This document shows, piece by piece, positions 49,270 to 57,180 of a stretch of DNA of 64,000 bases; position 1 is the first letter of the stretch, and every line of letters begins with the position of its first letter. This DNA comes from Pyrococcus horikoshii OT3 (GTDB taxonomy: Archaea; Methanobacteriota_B; Thermococci; Thermococcales; Thermococcaceae), in assembly GCF_000011105.1 (NCBI RefSeq), contig NC_000961.1:186001-250000 (forward strand), given 5' to 3'. The position numbers and the translations under genes were made by a program. Under the pieces are notes generated by a model that was not told the DNA's origin, made no database searches, and was given only the letters and a program-made list of their open reading frames with translations.

Positions 49270-50013
49270 ATGATCAAATGGAGAGATGGTAAGCTTGGCC
49301 TTCCAATTAAGGAAGCTGTTGAGCTTTTTCCAGAACTTAAGAACTTCTTAGATGAAAAGGGGAGGCTTGATTTCTCGAATAGGGAAGCACGAATACTTTA
49401 CAACAAGGCCGTTGCGAAAGTACTATTTGATCTTGATATTGAATATCATCCAAAAGGTCTTGTAACACCTCCAATATCGAGGTATATATTCTTAAAAACG
49501 TTTTTGAGAGGTGGAGAAAAGGTTCTCGAGATAGGCACAGGGCATACGGCCTTAATGTCCCTAATTGCCGAGAAGGTATTCAAGTGCGATGTTACGGCCA
49601 CAGAATTAGATAATGAATTCTACAGTTATGCTAAGCTGAACATAGCCAGGAATAACTCCAGGATTAAGTTGCTAAAGAGTTCGGGCGGTATAATTAGGGG
49701 CGTCGTTCCTCGAGGTGAGAGGTTCGACGTAATATTTTCGGCCCCTCCCTATTATGAAAAACATAGTGGGGGAGTATTGACTGAGAGGGAAGCATTAGGT
49801 GGAGGTAAATTTGGGGAGGAGTTCTCCATAAAATTGCTTAATGAGGCCCTAGATTATTTAAATGCTGGTGGAAAAGTTGCACTATTCCTGCCGCACAAAA
49901 GGGATTTATTAAATGCAATTAAGATGAAGGGAATAAGGTTGGGTTATGAAGTAAGGGATATTTTATTCAAAGTTGGAACGAGAAAGAGACATAGCCTAAT
50001 CCTAACAGTTTGA
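49270..50013 (+). CDS. RlmF/METTL16-like SAM methyltransferase
   Basis: A 247-residue class I methyltransferase with motif I VLEIGTGHTAL (about residues 78-88), ATELD at the second strand, and the N6-adenine-type catalytic motif SAPPYYE (about 157-163; N/D/S-P-P-Y class). The N-terminal segment with LDFSNREARILYNKAVAKVLFD resembles RlmF (23S A1618) and human METTL16. An RNA m6A activity is inferred. Its stop TGA falls at the edge of a minus-strand C/D guide RNA. GGTGATCGCTA precedes the ATG. Confidence 0.82.
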   Translation: MIKWRDGKLGLPIKEAVELFPELKNFLDEKGRLDFSNREARILYNKAVAKVLFDLDIEYHPKGLVTPPISRYIFLKTFLRGGEKVLEIGTGHTALMSLIAEKVFKCDVTATELDNEFYSYAKLNIARNNSRIKLLKSSGGIIRGVVPRGERFDVIFSAPPYYEKHSGGVLTEREALGGGKFGEEFSIKLLNEALDYLNAGGKVALFLPHKRDLLNAIKMKGIRLGYEVRDILFKVGTRKRHSLILTV

Positions 50014-50068
50014 TCAGACCGTGGGCGTGTCATCATCACTCAGTGGAGGTGCTTTTTCTTCATCTCAA
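50012..50068 (-). ncRNA. C/D box guide RNA, D' guide matches 23S
   Basis: On the minus strand: C GAGATGA (50060-50066, one mismatch), D' CTGA (50040-50043), 3-nt spacer, C' ATGATGA (50030-50036), D CTGA (50014-50017). The D' guide (50044-50059) has a 9-nt match to 23S 7737-7745, predicting methylation at G7741. The D guide (50018-50029) has only an 8-nt best match, to 16S 5550-5557, and a similar weak one in 23S. It occupies the 55-base gap between convergent genes and begins three bases after the CBS gene stop. Confidence 0.82.
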
Positions 50069-50605
50069 TTACTTACCTTCTATTAAATCCTTGCAGTTCT
50101 CACAGACCCATATTTCATGGCCTTCGTAGTATACCTTGTATAGGGGACCATATTGACCGCATAGCTCACATATTCCGTAAACTTGGGGTTCTTCTTCCTC
50201 TTTTTCCTCCTCTTCATTATTCTGAGAGGCTAAGGCCGCCAAGAGATCCGTTGCGGTGACAAATCCTATTGGCTTCCCAAACTTCGTCACAAGAATCCTT
50301 CTAACGCCTTTTTCCGTCATTAATTCAATTGCATCCTGAACATCATAGTCGTACTCTATTTTAACTGGATTCTTTGTCATAATCTCCTCTACTTTAACCT
50401 CTTTTGGATCTTTTCCCTTAGCGACTACCTTGTCTAAGATATCTCTCTCAGTTACCACTCCCAAAACTTCACCCTTATCCATTACGACAGCGCTTCCGAC
50501 TTTATTCTTTGATAAGACCTTGGCAACTTTATGAACGCTATCTGTCGGTTTGACAACTACAGCTTTCCTTTTGACGATCTGCTCCACTAGTATCTTTGGT
50601 GCCAT
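50069..50605 (-). CDS. Tandem CBS domain protein with C-terminal zinc ribbon
   Basis: A 178-residue protein. Two CBS domains (about residues 8-60 and 73-125) form a Bateman module that usually binds adenine nucleotides or SAM; each has the G-x-x-x-D (TERDILD; TATDLLA) ending. After an acidic linker (EEEEKEEEE) there is a treble-clef/zinc ribbon with CELC (about 146) and CENC (about 168). The module may sense energy state and act on RNA or protein. Start at ATG 50605 after GGGAGGGG; the TTG at 50623 is unlikely. Its transcript probably runs directly into the guide RNA downstream. Confidence 0.87.
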   Translation of the reverse strand: MAPKILVEQIVKRKAVVVKPTDSVHKVAKVLSKNKVGSAVVMDKGEVLGVVTERDILDKVVAKGKDPKEVKVEEIMTKNPVKIEYDYDVQDAIELMTEKGVRRILVTKFGKPIGFVTATDLLAALASQNNEEEEKEEEEPQVYGICELCGQYGPLYKVYYEGHEIWVCENCKDLIEGK

Positions 50606-50678
50606 GCTTACCCCTCCCTTCAACTTCAGTTACCCAAAGGCACTTAAAAATATTATGTGAGGGAGTGATGGTGAGAAT

Positions 50679-52571
50679 GTGAGGAAGAAGGGACCTGTAG
50701 TCTTAGGTAAATTTTGGATATATTGGTGCGAGAAATGTAACGTTCCCTTAATAGGAGATACGTGTAGCATACACGGAAAAGATAGTGTGTTCAAAATCAC
50801 TCTAACACCCCCAGGAGACGTTAGGTTCGCTTTCCCTAAGGATATAGAACTAATCAGAGAAGTCTTTAGGGAGCACTATGGAGTTGACTTGGGAGAGCTA
50901 CTTGAAGGGAAAATAGTTTTACTCAACAAAATTCCTGGAGAAGATGACAGCTACGAGATAATATTTGATGGCTTTATATTTGGGATAATCTCCTTTAATC
51001 CCAGGAAATTAAAATGGAAGCCAGGATTAAAAGAGGAAGGGGCAAAACTTTTGTGGGAAAAATTTGGTAAATCCCTTAAGAAGTGGGTAATTATAGATAG
51101 AGGGGCCGTAGAACCTGTGAAAAATGGTGCTAATGTCCTTCCCGTTGGAGTGATAGAAGCGGAAGAGAGCATAAGGAGAGGGGATGAGGTTATAGTAGTT
51201 TCTGAGGATGGGGAAGTTGTTGGAGTTGGAATAGCAAAAAAGGATTATAATGAGTTAATTAATCCCCAAGCGAGAGGAACTGGCGTTAAGATGAAAAGAA
51301 AGAGTAAGGGAAGTGGAAAACGATTAAATGGGAGAAAAGCAACCATTAAAGATGTTATCAAAGCAAATTCAGCCGAATTAGAAAAGAAAGTTAGAGAAGC
51401 AAGGAATTTTATGAGAAGCGTTGCTGAGAAGTTTAAGCTCCCAGTGGCAGTAGCATTTTCTGGGGGAAAGGATAGCTTAGCTGTTTTAGGTCTAGCAATG
51501 GAAGAATTTAACAATTTTACAGTCTTTTTTAACAATACTGGAATAGAGTTTCCAGAGACCGTGGAATACGTGATGAAGCTGAGGGAGAAGTATAAAAACT
51601 TAAACTTCATAATAGCAGATGCTGGTGACGCATTTTGGAGGGCTATTAATATCTTTTCTCCTCCCGGAATGGATTACAGATGGTGTTGCAAAGTAACCAA
51701 GCTCGGGCCAATAACTTTAGCAATAAGGAAGCACTTTCCTAATGGAGTTTTGATGTTCGTTGGTCAAAGAAAGTTTGAAAGCTTCAAGCGATATAAGCAA
51801 GGTAGGGTCTGGAAGAATAAGTGGGTTCCGAATGAAATAGGGGCTGCTCCGATCTTCCATTGGACGGCCTTAGAGGTATGGCTTTATATCTTTTCGAGAG
51901 GCTTAGAGTACAATCCCCTTTATGAGAAGGGAATAGATAGAATAGGCTGTTTTCTATGTCCGAGCCAATCGCTAGCTGAAATCCAAAGGTTAAAAGAAGA
52001 GAAACCAGAACTCTGGGAAAAATGGTATAGAGAACTAGAAAAATGGAGGAAAAGACTTGGCCTACCAAGGGAGTGGATAGAGTATGGCTTTTGGCGGTGG
52101 AGAAGGGTAGGGAGAAGGGAGAAGGTCTTAGCTAAAGAGCTAGGAGTTGAAATCCCAGAAGAGCGGAGCTGGGAAGTGATCAAGTTTGATATTAAAGAAG
52201 AGGAAGGTAAGTACATAGTAAGACCTTCAACGAAGTTAAATCTTACTAGGATCCGTGAAGTTGCTCCAATTCTTGGTAATGTGGAGGAGGGGGATAATTA
52301 TCTAAAGGCTGGAGAGAATATCTTTGATAAAGATAAGAACGTAATTATCTCTCCTTCCCTTGAGGAGGCATATTCATCGGTGTTGTTATTAAAAAGGGCT
52401 TATGAGTGTGTTGGGTGTGGGGTGTGCATCACAAGCTGTCCGGAAGAAGCTATAGAGCTTGATGAAAAGAGAAAAAAGATCGTTGTTTCATTAGAGAAGT
52501 GTACACACTGTAGGGAATGCATGAATGTTTGTCCATTGGTTGTGATCAAAGGTGTTGACAATATCCTTTGA
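50679..52571 (+). CDS. Multi-domain PP-loop (PAPS reductase-like)/PUA/ferredoxin fusion
   Basis: A 630-residue fusion. Order: N-terminal zinc-ribbon-like Cys pairs (CEKC... DTC, residues 17-29), a PUA domain (about 130-205, WVIIDRGAVEPV... GDEVIVVSEDGEVVGVGIA), a PP-loop ATP pyrophosphatase domain with SGGKDS at 261-266 and Cys-rich loop WCCK and CFLC (as in PAPS reductase/TtcA-like enzymes), a basic helical segment, and a two-[4Fe-4S] ferredoxin domain with CVGCGVCITSC and CTHCRECMNVC. PUA suggests an RNA substrate, so this may be a tRNA sulphur-transfer or modification enzyme rather than a sulphate reductase. Start is GTG 50679 after GGTGA. Confidence 0.82.
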   Translation: MRKKGPVVLGKFWIYWCEKCNVPLIGDTCSIHGKDSVFKITLTPPGDVRFAFPKDIELIREVFREHYGVDLGELLEGKIVLLNKIPGEDDSYEIIFDGFIFGIISFNPRKLKWKPGLKEEGAKLLWEKFGKSLKKWVIIDRGAVEPVKNGANVLPVGVIEAEESIRRGDEVIVVSEDGEVVGVGIAKKDYNELINPQARGTGVKMKRKSKGSGKRLNGRKATIKDVIKANSAELEKKVREARNFMRSVAEKFKLPVAVAFSGGKDSLAVLGLAMEEFNNFTVFFNNTGIEFPETVEYVMKLREKYKNLNFIIADAGDAFWRAINIFSPPGMDYRWCCKVTKLGPITLAIRKHFPNGVLMFVGQRKFESFKRYKQGRVWKNKWVPNEIGAAPIFHWTALEVWLYIFSRGLEYNPLYEKGIDRIGCFLCPSQSLAEIQRLKEEKPELWEKWYRELEKWRKRLGLPREWIEYGFWRWRRVGRREKVLAKELGVEIPEERSWEVIKFDIKEEEGKYIVRPSTKLNLTRIREVAPILGNVEEGDNYLKAGENIFDKDKNVIISPSLEEAYSSVLLLKRAYECVGCGVCITSCPEEAIELDEKRKKIVVSLEKCTHCRECMNVCPLVVIKGVDNIL

Positions 52572-52584
52572 GATTATATAGGCA

Positions 52585-52617
52585 AATTTTTATTAATTTT
52601 TTTGTCTATTTTTTAAT
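52585..52617 (+). terminator. Oligo-T terminator after the PP-loop fusion gene
   Basis: Three T-runs (5, 7 and 6 T) within 33 bases, starting 14 bases after the stop, as is typical of archaeal intrinsic termination. The AT-rich block continues to 52680 without a gene; a TATA-like CATAAATAT or TTTATACT (52676-52697) then serves the next gene. Confidence 0.6.
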
Positions 52618-52714
52618 ATAACAAATTTTAATTGTTTATCTTTTGAATATTCTACAAATATTTTGGCATAATCGTCATAAATATGGCGCTTTATACTGTC
52701 AATTAGGTGAAAAA

Positions 52715-53599
52715 ATGAGTGTTATTAAAATAATATCTAGGGATATATATAAAGTAATTGACATTCAGACAAGAATATTGGACTATATGACAAAGTACTT
52801 TCTAGGGAAAGGTTTCAAGTGGTTGCTCCCAGTAATGCTAAGTCCCATAACTGATCCTTTATGGCCAGATCCAGCAGAGGAGGGGGTAAAGCCACTAGAG
52901 GTAGAGGTATACGGGAAAAAGATGAGGCTTACACATAGCATGATCCTCCACAAGCAGCTTGCAATAGCGATGGGACTTAAGAAAATCTTTGTTCTTTCTC
53001 CAAACATAAGGATAGAGACTCGTGAAAGAGATGACGGAAAGCACGCTTACGAATTTACTCAATTCGACTTTGAGGTTGAAGGGGCCAAGATGAAGGACAT
53101 AATATCCCTAGTTGAGGAGTTGATGCATGGATTGTTTAGGAAAGCGGAAGAGTGGACTGGGCGAGACTTTCCAAAAGCTAGGCATTTCAAAGTGTATGAG
53201 TATAAGGATATCTTGGATGAATTTGGAAGTGATGAGAAGGCGAGTCAAGTAATGGAGGAACCGTTTTGGGTAATCAACATTCCTAGGGAATTCTATGACA
53301 GGGAGGAGGATGGAGTTTGGAGAAACTATGACTTAATTCTCCCTTATGGATATGGAGAAGTTCTAAGTGGTGGAGAACGTGAGTGGGAGTACCAGAAGAT
53401 AATCGAGAAGATAAGGGCTTCAGGCTTAAGCGAAGAATCCTTCAAACCTTACTTAGAAATAGCAAGGGCCGGCAAGTTAAAACCAAGTGCTGGGGCCGGA
53501 ATCGGAGTGGAGAGACTTGTTAGATTTATTGTAAGTGCTCATCACGTTTCAGAAGTACAACTCTTTCCAAGGATTCCGGGAATTCCGGCGATGATATGA
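52715..53599 (+). CDS. Asparagine synthetase related to AsnRS (AS-AR)
   Basis: A 294-residue class II aaRS-like catalytic core without any anticodon-binding domain. Class II motif 2 (FTQFDFEVEGA) and motif 3 (GAGIGVERLVRF, near residue 273) are present; the GGEREWEY block resembles AsnRS and AspRS. This matches the Pyrococcus archaeal asparagine synthetase (AsnA-like) derived from AsnRS, which makes asparagine from aspartate, ammonia and ATP and does not act on tRNA. Start at ATG 52715 after AGGTGA; the longer frame from TTG 52643 runs into promoter sequence and is rejected. A full AsnRS is at 28315-29619. Confidence 0.88.
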   Translation: MSVIKIISRDIYKVIDIQTRILDYMTKYFLGKGFKWLLPVMLSPITDPLWPDPAEEGVKPLEVEVYGKKMRLTHSMILHKQLAIAMGLKKIFVLSPNIRIETRERDDGKHAYEFTQFDFEVEGAKMKDIISLVEELMHGLFRKAEEWTGRDFPKARHFKVYEYKDILDEFGSDEKASQVMEEPFWVINIPREFYDREEDGVWRNYDLILPYGYGEVLSGGEREWEYQKIIEKIRASGLSEESFKPYLEIARAGKLKPSAGAGIGVERLVRFIVSAHHVSEVQLFPRIPGIPAMI

Positions 53600-53642
53600 A
53601 AAACTTTAAATTATTATCCTCCCTTCTTTTGGGAGGGAGCTC

Positions 53643-54290
53643 ATGAAGGCGTTTCCAGCTTACCTTGCCTCCTGGGAAGATATCGAAGAATGGGCAAAGA
53701 CAGGAGCATGGAAAGTACTAGAAAGTGGATGGATGCCAGATGTTATAGTCGGACTTGCTAGAGGTGGGTGGATAGCTGCTAGGCTTTACTGTGACTACTT
53801 AGGAGTTAAAGACTTAGTAAGCGTGAAAGTCGAACATTGGGGAATTACAGCAACACCTGATGGGAGAGCTAGGCTTAAGTATGGAACCCAGTATGATTTC
53901 GAAGGTAAGAAGGTCCTCATAGTTGATGACATAACTGATACTGGAGAAAGTATGAGCTTAGCTTATGAATACATGAAATCAAGAAATCCTGCGGAGATAA
54001 AAACAGCTACTCTACTAAACATTAAGGGATCGAAGTTCATTCCCGATTACTATGCAAAAGATATCGACTGGGTATGGGTAGTATTCCCTTGGAACTTCGT
54101 GGAAGATATGATAAACTTAACGAGCAATCTCTTCGAGGAAAAGGAGAAATTAACGATTGAAGAAATAGTATCTCTATTTAAGGAGTTGCATGGAATTGAA
54201 GTTCCTAAAGAAAAACTTGAAGAAGCCCTAAGAATTGCTGAAAAGAGGAACATTTTTAAGTTTGAAAATGGCTTTTGGATGAAGGTGTGA
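53643..54290 (+). CDS. Purine-type phosphoribosyltransferase
   Basis: A 215-residue protein with a type I PRTase fold: the PRPP-binding signature VLIVDDITDTGES at about residues 97-109 and an N-terminal hood with VGLARGGWIAARL (36-48), as in Gpt/HGPRT-like enzymes. C-terminal helices (about 150-215) are an extra domain with an FKELHGI segment. The base may be xanthine, guanine or hypoxanthine; not determinable. GGGAGGG precedes the ATG. Followed three bases later by a small gene. Confidence 0.8.
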   Translation: MKAFPAYLASWEDIEEWAKTGAWKVLESGWMPDVIVGLARGGWIAARLYCDYLGVKDLVSVKVEHWGITATPDGRARLKYGTQYDFEGKKVLIVDDITDTGESMSLAYEYMKSRNPAEIKTATLLNIKGSKFIPDYYAKDIDWVWVVFPWNFVEDMINLTSNLFEEKEKLTIEEIVSLFKELHGIEVPKEKLEEALRIAEKRNIFKFENGFWMKV

Positions 54291-54293
54291 ATA

Positions 54294-54566
54294 TTGGACA
54301 AACGGAAGACGATAGAGAATATAAAGTCCCACAGTAACTACTCCAGGGAAATGTATGAAATGAACAAGGATGCTATCGAGAGTGCCTTAGATTCTTACGA
54401 AAGTTTGAAAGAAGAATACCTTGAAAATCACCCGAGAGCAAGGCTGATAAGGATCGTTGTTAACGAGGATAATGATTTACCGTTGGCTATGGAGTTTAAC
54501 AGAAGAGATGATTCATTCAAGGGATTTACGGTAGCAATAGGAAAGCCATATGTAAAAAAAGAATAA
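54294..54566 (+). CDS. Small hypothetical protein
   Basis: A 90-residue charged protein, not recognised: an N-terminal helix pair (residues 5-45, many Glu/Lys/Tyr) and a C-terminal beta hairpin (ARLIRIVVNEDNDLPLAMEF in two strands). The start is TTG at 54294 with AAGGTG six bases upstream at the end of the preceding PRTase gene, so it is probably co-translated. Length and composition suit a real gene. It ends four bases before convergent mce. Confidence 0.62.
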   Translation: MDKRKTIENIKSHSNYSREMYEMNKDAIESALDSYESLKEEYLENHPRARLIRIVVNEDNDLPLAMEFNRRDDSFKGFTVAIGKPYVKKE

Positions 54567-54569
54567 AAT

Positions 54570-54971
54570 TTACTCTTTCCTTTCACATAGCTCCAGGAGC
54601 ACTCCCGTTACACTCTTTGGATGGATAAATGCTATTTTTGCTCCTCCTGCCCCAACTCTTGGTTTTTCATCGATAAGTTTGTAACCTTTTTGTTTCAGCT
54701 CCTCCAGTTTACTTTCGATGTTTTCTACCCTAATTGCCAGGTGGTGTATCCCTTCTCCTCTTTTCTCGATGAACTTTGCTATTGGGGAGTCTTCAGTTGT
54801 GGCCTCCAGCAACTCAATTCTGTTTTCCCCAACCTTTATGACTGCTACCTTAACTTTTTGATCTGGGACTTCTTCAATCTCTTCAACCTTAAATCCAAGC
54901 CCTTCCCAGATTTTAATAGCTTCTTCCAAGTTCTTAACGGCAATTCCAACATGGTCTATCCTCTTAAACAT
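54570..54971 (-). CDS. mce: Methylmalonyl-CoA epimerase
   Basis: A 133-residue glyoxalase/dioxygenase-fold protein: His7 (RIDHVGIAV), a Glu in the IELLE segment, His in GIHHLAI and final Glu in LLELCE are the metal ligands of methylmalonyl-CoA epimerase. It interconverts (2S)- and (2R)-methylmalonyl-CoA between propionyl-CoA carboxylation and B12-dependent mutase. ATG 54971 follows GGAGGTGAT, inside the stop of the MeaB gene (they are nearly contiguous), so the order meaB-mce is one operon. Confidence 0.94.
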
Positions 54972-54976
54972 CCATA

Positions 54977-55930
54977 TCACCTCCCGACGATCTTTTCTAA
55001 GACGAGGTCAGCTGCAGAGTATGGATCTAAATCCTTATTTAAAACCATGGATATTATATCTTCAAACTCGCTAAGTGAAGCTTCAACTTTCTTAGCAACG
55101 ATTCCAGCTATTATAGTTTTGACTTCCTCTTCAATTCTAGTCCTTCTCTTTTCAGCTAACTTCCCACTCTCCTCTAGGAATTTTTTATGTTCCTTTATCT
55201 TTTCCCAAAGTTCTTTAACTCCTTTTCCGGTAGTCCCAACGGTTTCAATAATTGGTGGTTTCCAACCAATTTTTTCCCATTTTTCCTTTTCTAGATCCAA
55301 TGCTAGTGTTAGCTCAAAATAAGTTATATCGGCCCCTTCTCTATCGGCCTTATTTACAACGAAGATATCAGCGATCTCCATTAGCCCAGCTTTTATAGTT
55401 TGAACGTCATCTCCTAACCCTGGGATTGTTACCAATACAACGGTATCGGCCGTTTTGACGATATCTACCTCTATTTGCCCGACTCCCACAGTTTCAACAA
55501 ATATAACGTCACACCCATAAGCATCTAGAATTTTTATTGCATCATTTGTGGCTTTGGATAACCCTCCTAAAGATCCCCTTGTGGCCATGCTCCTTATGAA
55601 TACTCCAGGATCTGTTGAGTGTCTTTGCATTCTAATCCTATCTCCGAGCAATGCCCCTCCTGTAAAAGGTGATGTTGGGTCTACGGCTATTACTCCAACG
55701 ATTAATCCCTCTCTTCTCGCTTCTTTAATCAGCTTATCTAGCAAAGTTGACTTTCCTGCTCCTGGAGGTCCTGTAATTCCCACAATATGAGCGTTCCCCG
55801 TTAAGGGATAGATTTTCTTTATAATAACTTTTGCCTTGCTTTCATCATTTTCTACGAGAGTTATTAACTTAGCAACGGCCCTTCTATCCCCTTTTTTTAG
55901 CCTTTCTATAAGTTCATCTATAGGTTGCAT
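54977..55930 (-). CDS. meaB: Methylmalonyl-CoA mutase-associated GTPase MeaB (ArgK family)
   Basis: A 317-residue G3E-type GTPase: P-loop GPPGAGKST at residues 54-62, [15 protein letters not shown] as switch/base-A region, VETVGVGQ (switch II), and NKADREGAD (G4). MeaB proteins gate cofactor loading and protect B12-dependent mutases. Older annotations as arginine/ornithine kinase are obsolete. Between the B12-binding subunit gene upstream and mce downstream, all on the minus strand, indicating a methylmalonyl-CoA operon. GTPase intact. Confidence 0.95.
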
Positions 55931-55980
55931 TTTTCATCACTGGAGAAATTATCCAATGAAGGAAGTTAAAAAGATAAGGG

Positions 55981-56415
55981 TTATGAACTCTCTCGAAACT
56001 TCTTTAATTTTCCAACGTTCTTGTCTATAAATTCAATTATTTCCCTAAGAGGAGTTCCTGGGCCAAAGACTTCGGCTACACCCATCTTCTTTAGTTCTTC
56101 TGCATCGTCTGGAGGGATTATGCCCCCTGCAACAACAAGAACATCCTCATTTACTTTAATACCCTTCTCCTCCAGGAGTTTCAGTATCTTAGGTATCAGA
56201 ACCATGTGAGCTCCCGAAAGGATGCTTATCCCTAGAACATCTACATCTTCCTCTATAACAGCTTCAACGATCTGTTCAGGTGTCTGCCTTATACCTGTGT
56301 AAATCACTTCATAGCCAGCATCTCTTAATGCCCTAGCTACAACTTTAGCCCCTCTATCATGACCATCAAGCCCAGGTTTTGCCACGAGAACTCTAACCTT
56401 TGACCTTTCAACCAT
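55981..56415 (-). CDS. Methylmalonyl-CoA mutase B12-binding subunit
   Basis: A 144-residue cobalamin-binding domain. DGHDRG (residues 17-22) contains the His that ligates cobalt in base-off form, followed by the SILSGAH and GGIIPPDD motifs. In archaea the mutase is split: a large catalytic subunit and this small subunit. The catalytic subunit is not in this window. Start at ATG 56415 (GGTGA five bases upstream); the GTG at 56424 lies within that site. First gene of the meaB-mce operon, 50 bases from meaB. Confidence 0.94.
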   Translation of the reverse strand: MVERSKVRVLVAKPGLDGHDRGAKVVARALRDAGYEVIYTGIRQTPEQIVEAVIEEDVDVLGISILSGAHMVLIPKILKLLEEKGIKVNEDVLVVAGGIIPPDDAEELKKMGVAEVFGPGTPLREIIEFIDKNVGKLKKFRESS

Positions 56416-56531
56416 TTTTCTCACCCCTGGGATTCTATTCTATGAAACAATATTTAAGAGTTGCTAGTATGGATATTTTATCCCGTAAGGAACTTAACAA
56501 ATTCATTGGAACTGGGAGTGGGGGTTGATAC

Positions 56532-57152
56532 ATGTTAGGGGATGTTTATCACCTCTTTAGTGGTGGAAAAGATTCCTCGTTAGCAGCTTGGATTTTGCGT
56601 AAATTGGGGTACGAGGTTAGGTTAGTCACAATAACATTTGGGGTTTTGGATAACTGGAAGTATGCCAAAGAAACGGCAGATATCTTAGGCTTTGAACATG
56701 AAGTGGTTAGACTTCCCAGAGAGTTACTTAACATGGCCGTGGAAATGTGCATAGAGGATGGAAAACCTGGAAGGGCTATTCAGTTTCTTCATGAAAAAGC
56801 TCTCGAGTACGTGGCCTCAAGGAGCTATGTAAAGCGAATTAGTGATGGAACCAGAAGGGATGATAAGGTTCCATTTTTAGATCTACGAAAGGCAAGATCC
56901 CTAGAGGATAGATTCAACGTTGCATACATAAGGCCCCTACTAGGGCTCGGATATAAGACGATTAGAGAACTCGCTAATAGTATATTTGTAATAGAAGAGA
57001 GGGAGAGTGAAAAACTAGAGAAAGGAGATTATGAAGCTGAATTAAGATATATGCTCAGGGAAAGGGGAATTAACCCAAAAACTATATTTCCTAGTAGACA
57101 TATGCAATCTAGGGTTGTAGGGATTAAAGATGATGAACTCGGCAGGTCCTGA
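56532..57152 (+). CDS. PP-loop ATP pyrophosphatase (N-type)
   Basis: A 206-residue protein with a SGGKDSS PP-loop at residues 10-16 and a Rossmann-like fold; TRRDDKVP (about 113-120) and RPLLGLG (about 138-144) are further conserved blocks. Such enzymes activate substrates with ATP through adenylation, in tRNA thiolation, GMP synthesis or diphthamide-type amidation. The actual substrate is unknown. Its stop TGA is inside the D' box of the overlapping guide RNA. GGGGGTTGATAC precedes the ATG. Confidence 0.82.
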   Translation: MLGDVYHLFSGGKDSSLAAWILRKLGYEVRLVTITFGVLDNWKYAKETADILGFEHEVVRLPRELLNMAVEMCIEDGKPGRAIQFLHEKALEYVASRSYVKRISDGTRRDDKVPFLDLRKARSLEDRFNVAYIRPLLGLGYKTIRELANSIFVIEERESEKLEKGDYEAELRYMLRERGINPKTIFPSRHMQSRVVGIKDDELGRS

Positions 57153-57180
57153 TTCGTGATGAGGATCTTGAGTGCTGATT
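57128..57180 (+). ncRNA. C/D box guide RNA, target unassigned
   Basis: Boxes: C ATGATGA (57130-57136), D' CTGA (57149-57152), 3-nt spacer, C' GTGATGA (57156-57162), D CTGA (57175-57178). Guides are 57137-57148 (D') and 57163-57174 (D), both 12 nt. The first half lies within the last six codons of the PP-loop gene, whose TGA stop is part of the D' CTGA. Only a weak 7-nt complement (23S 8811-8817) was seen for the D' guide; tRNA targets are possible. Box geometry is identical to the other five. Confidence 0.8.
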
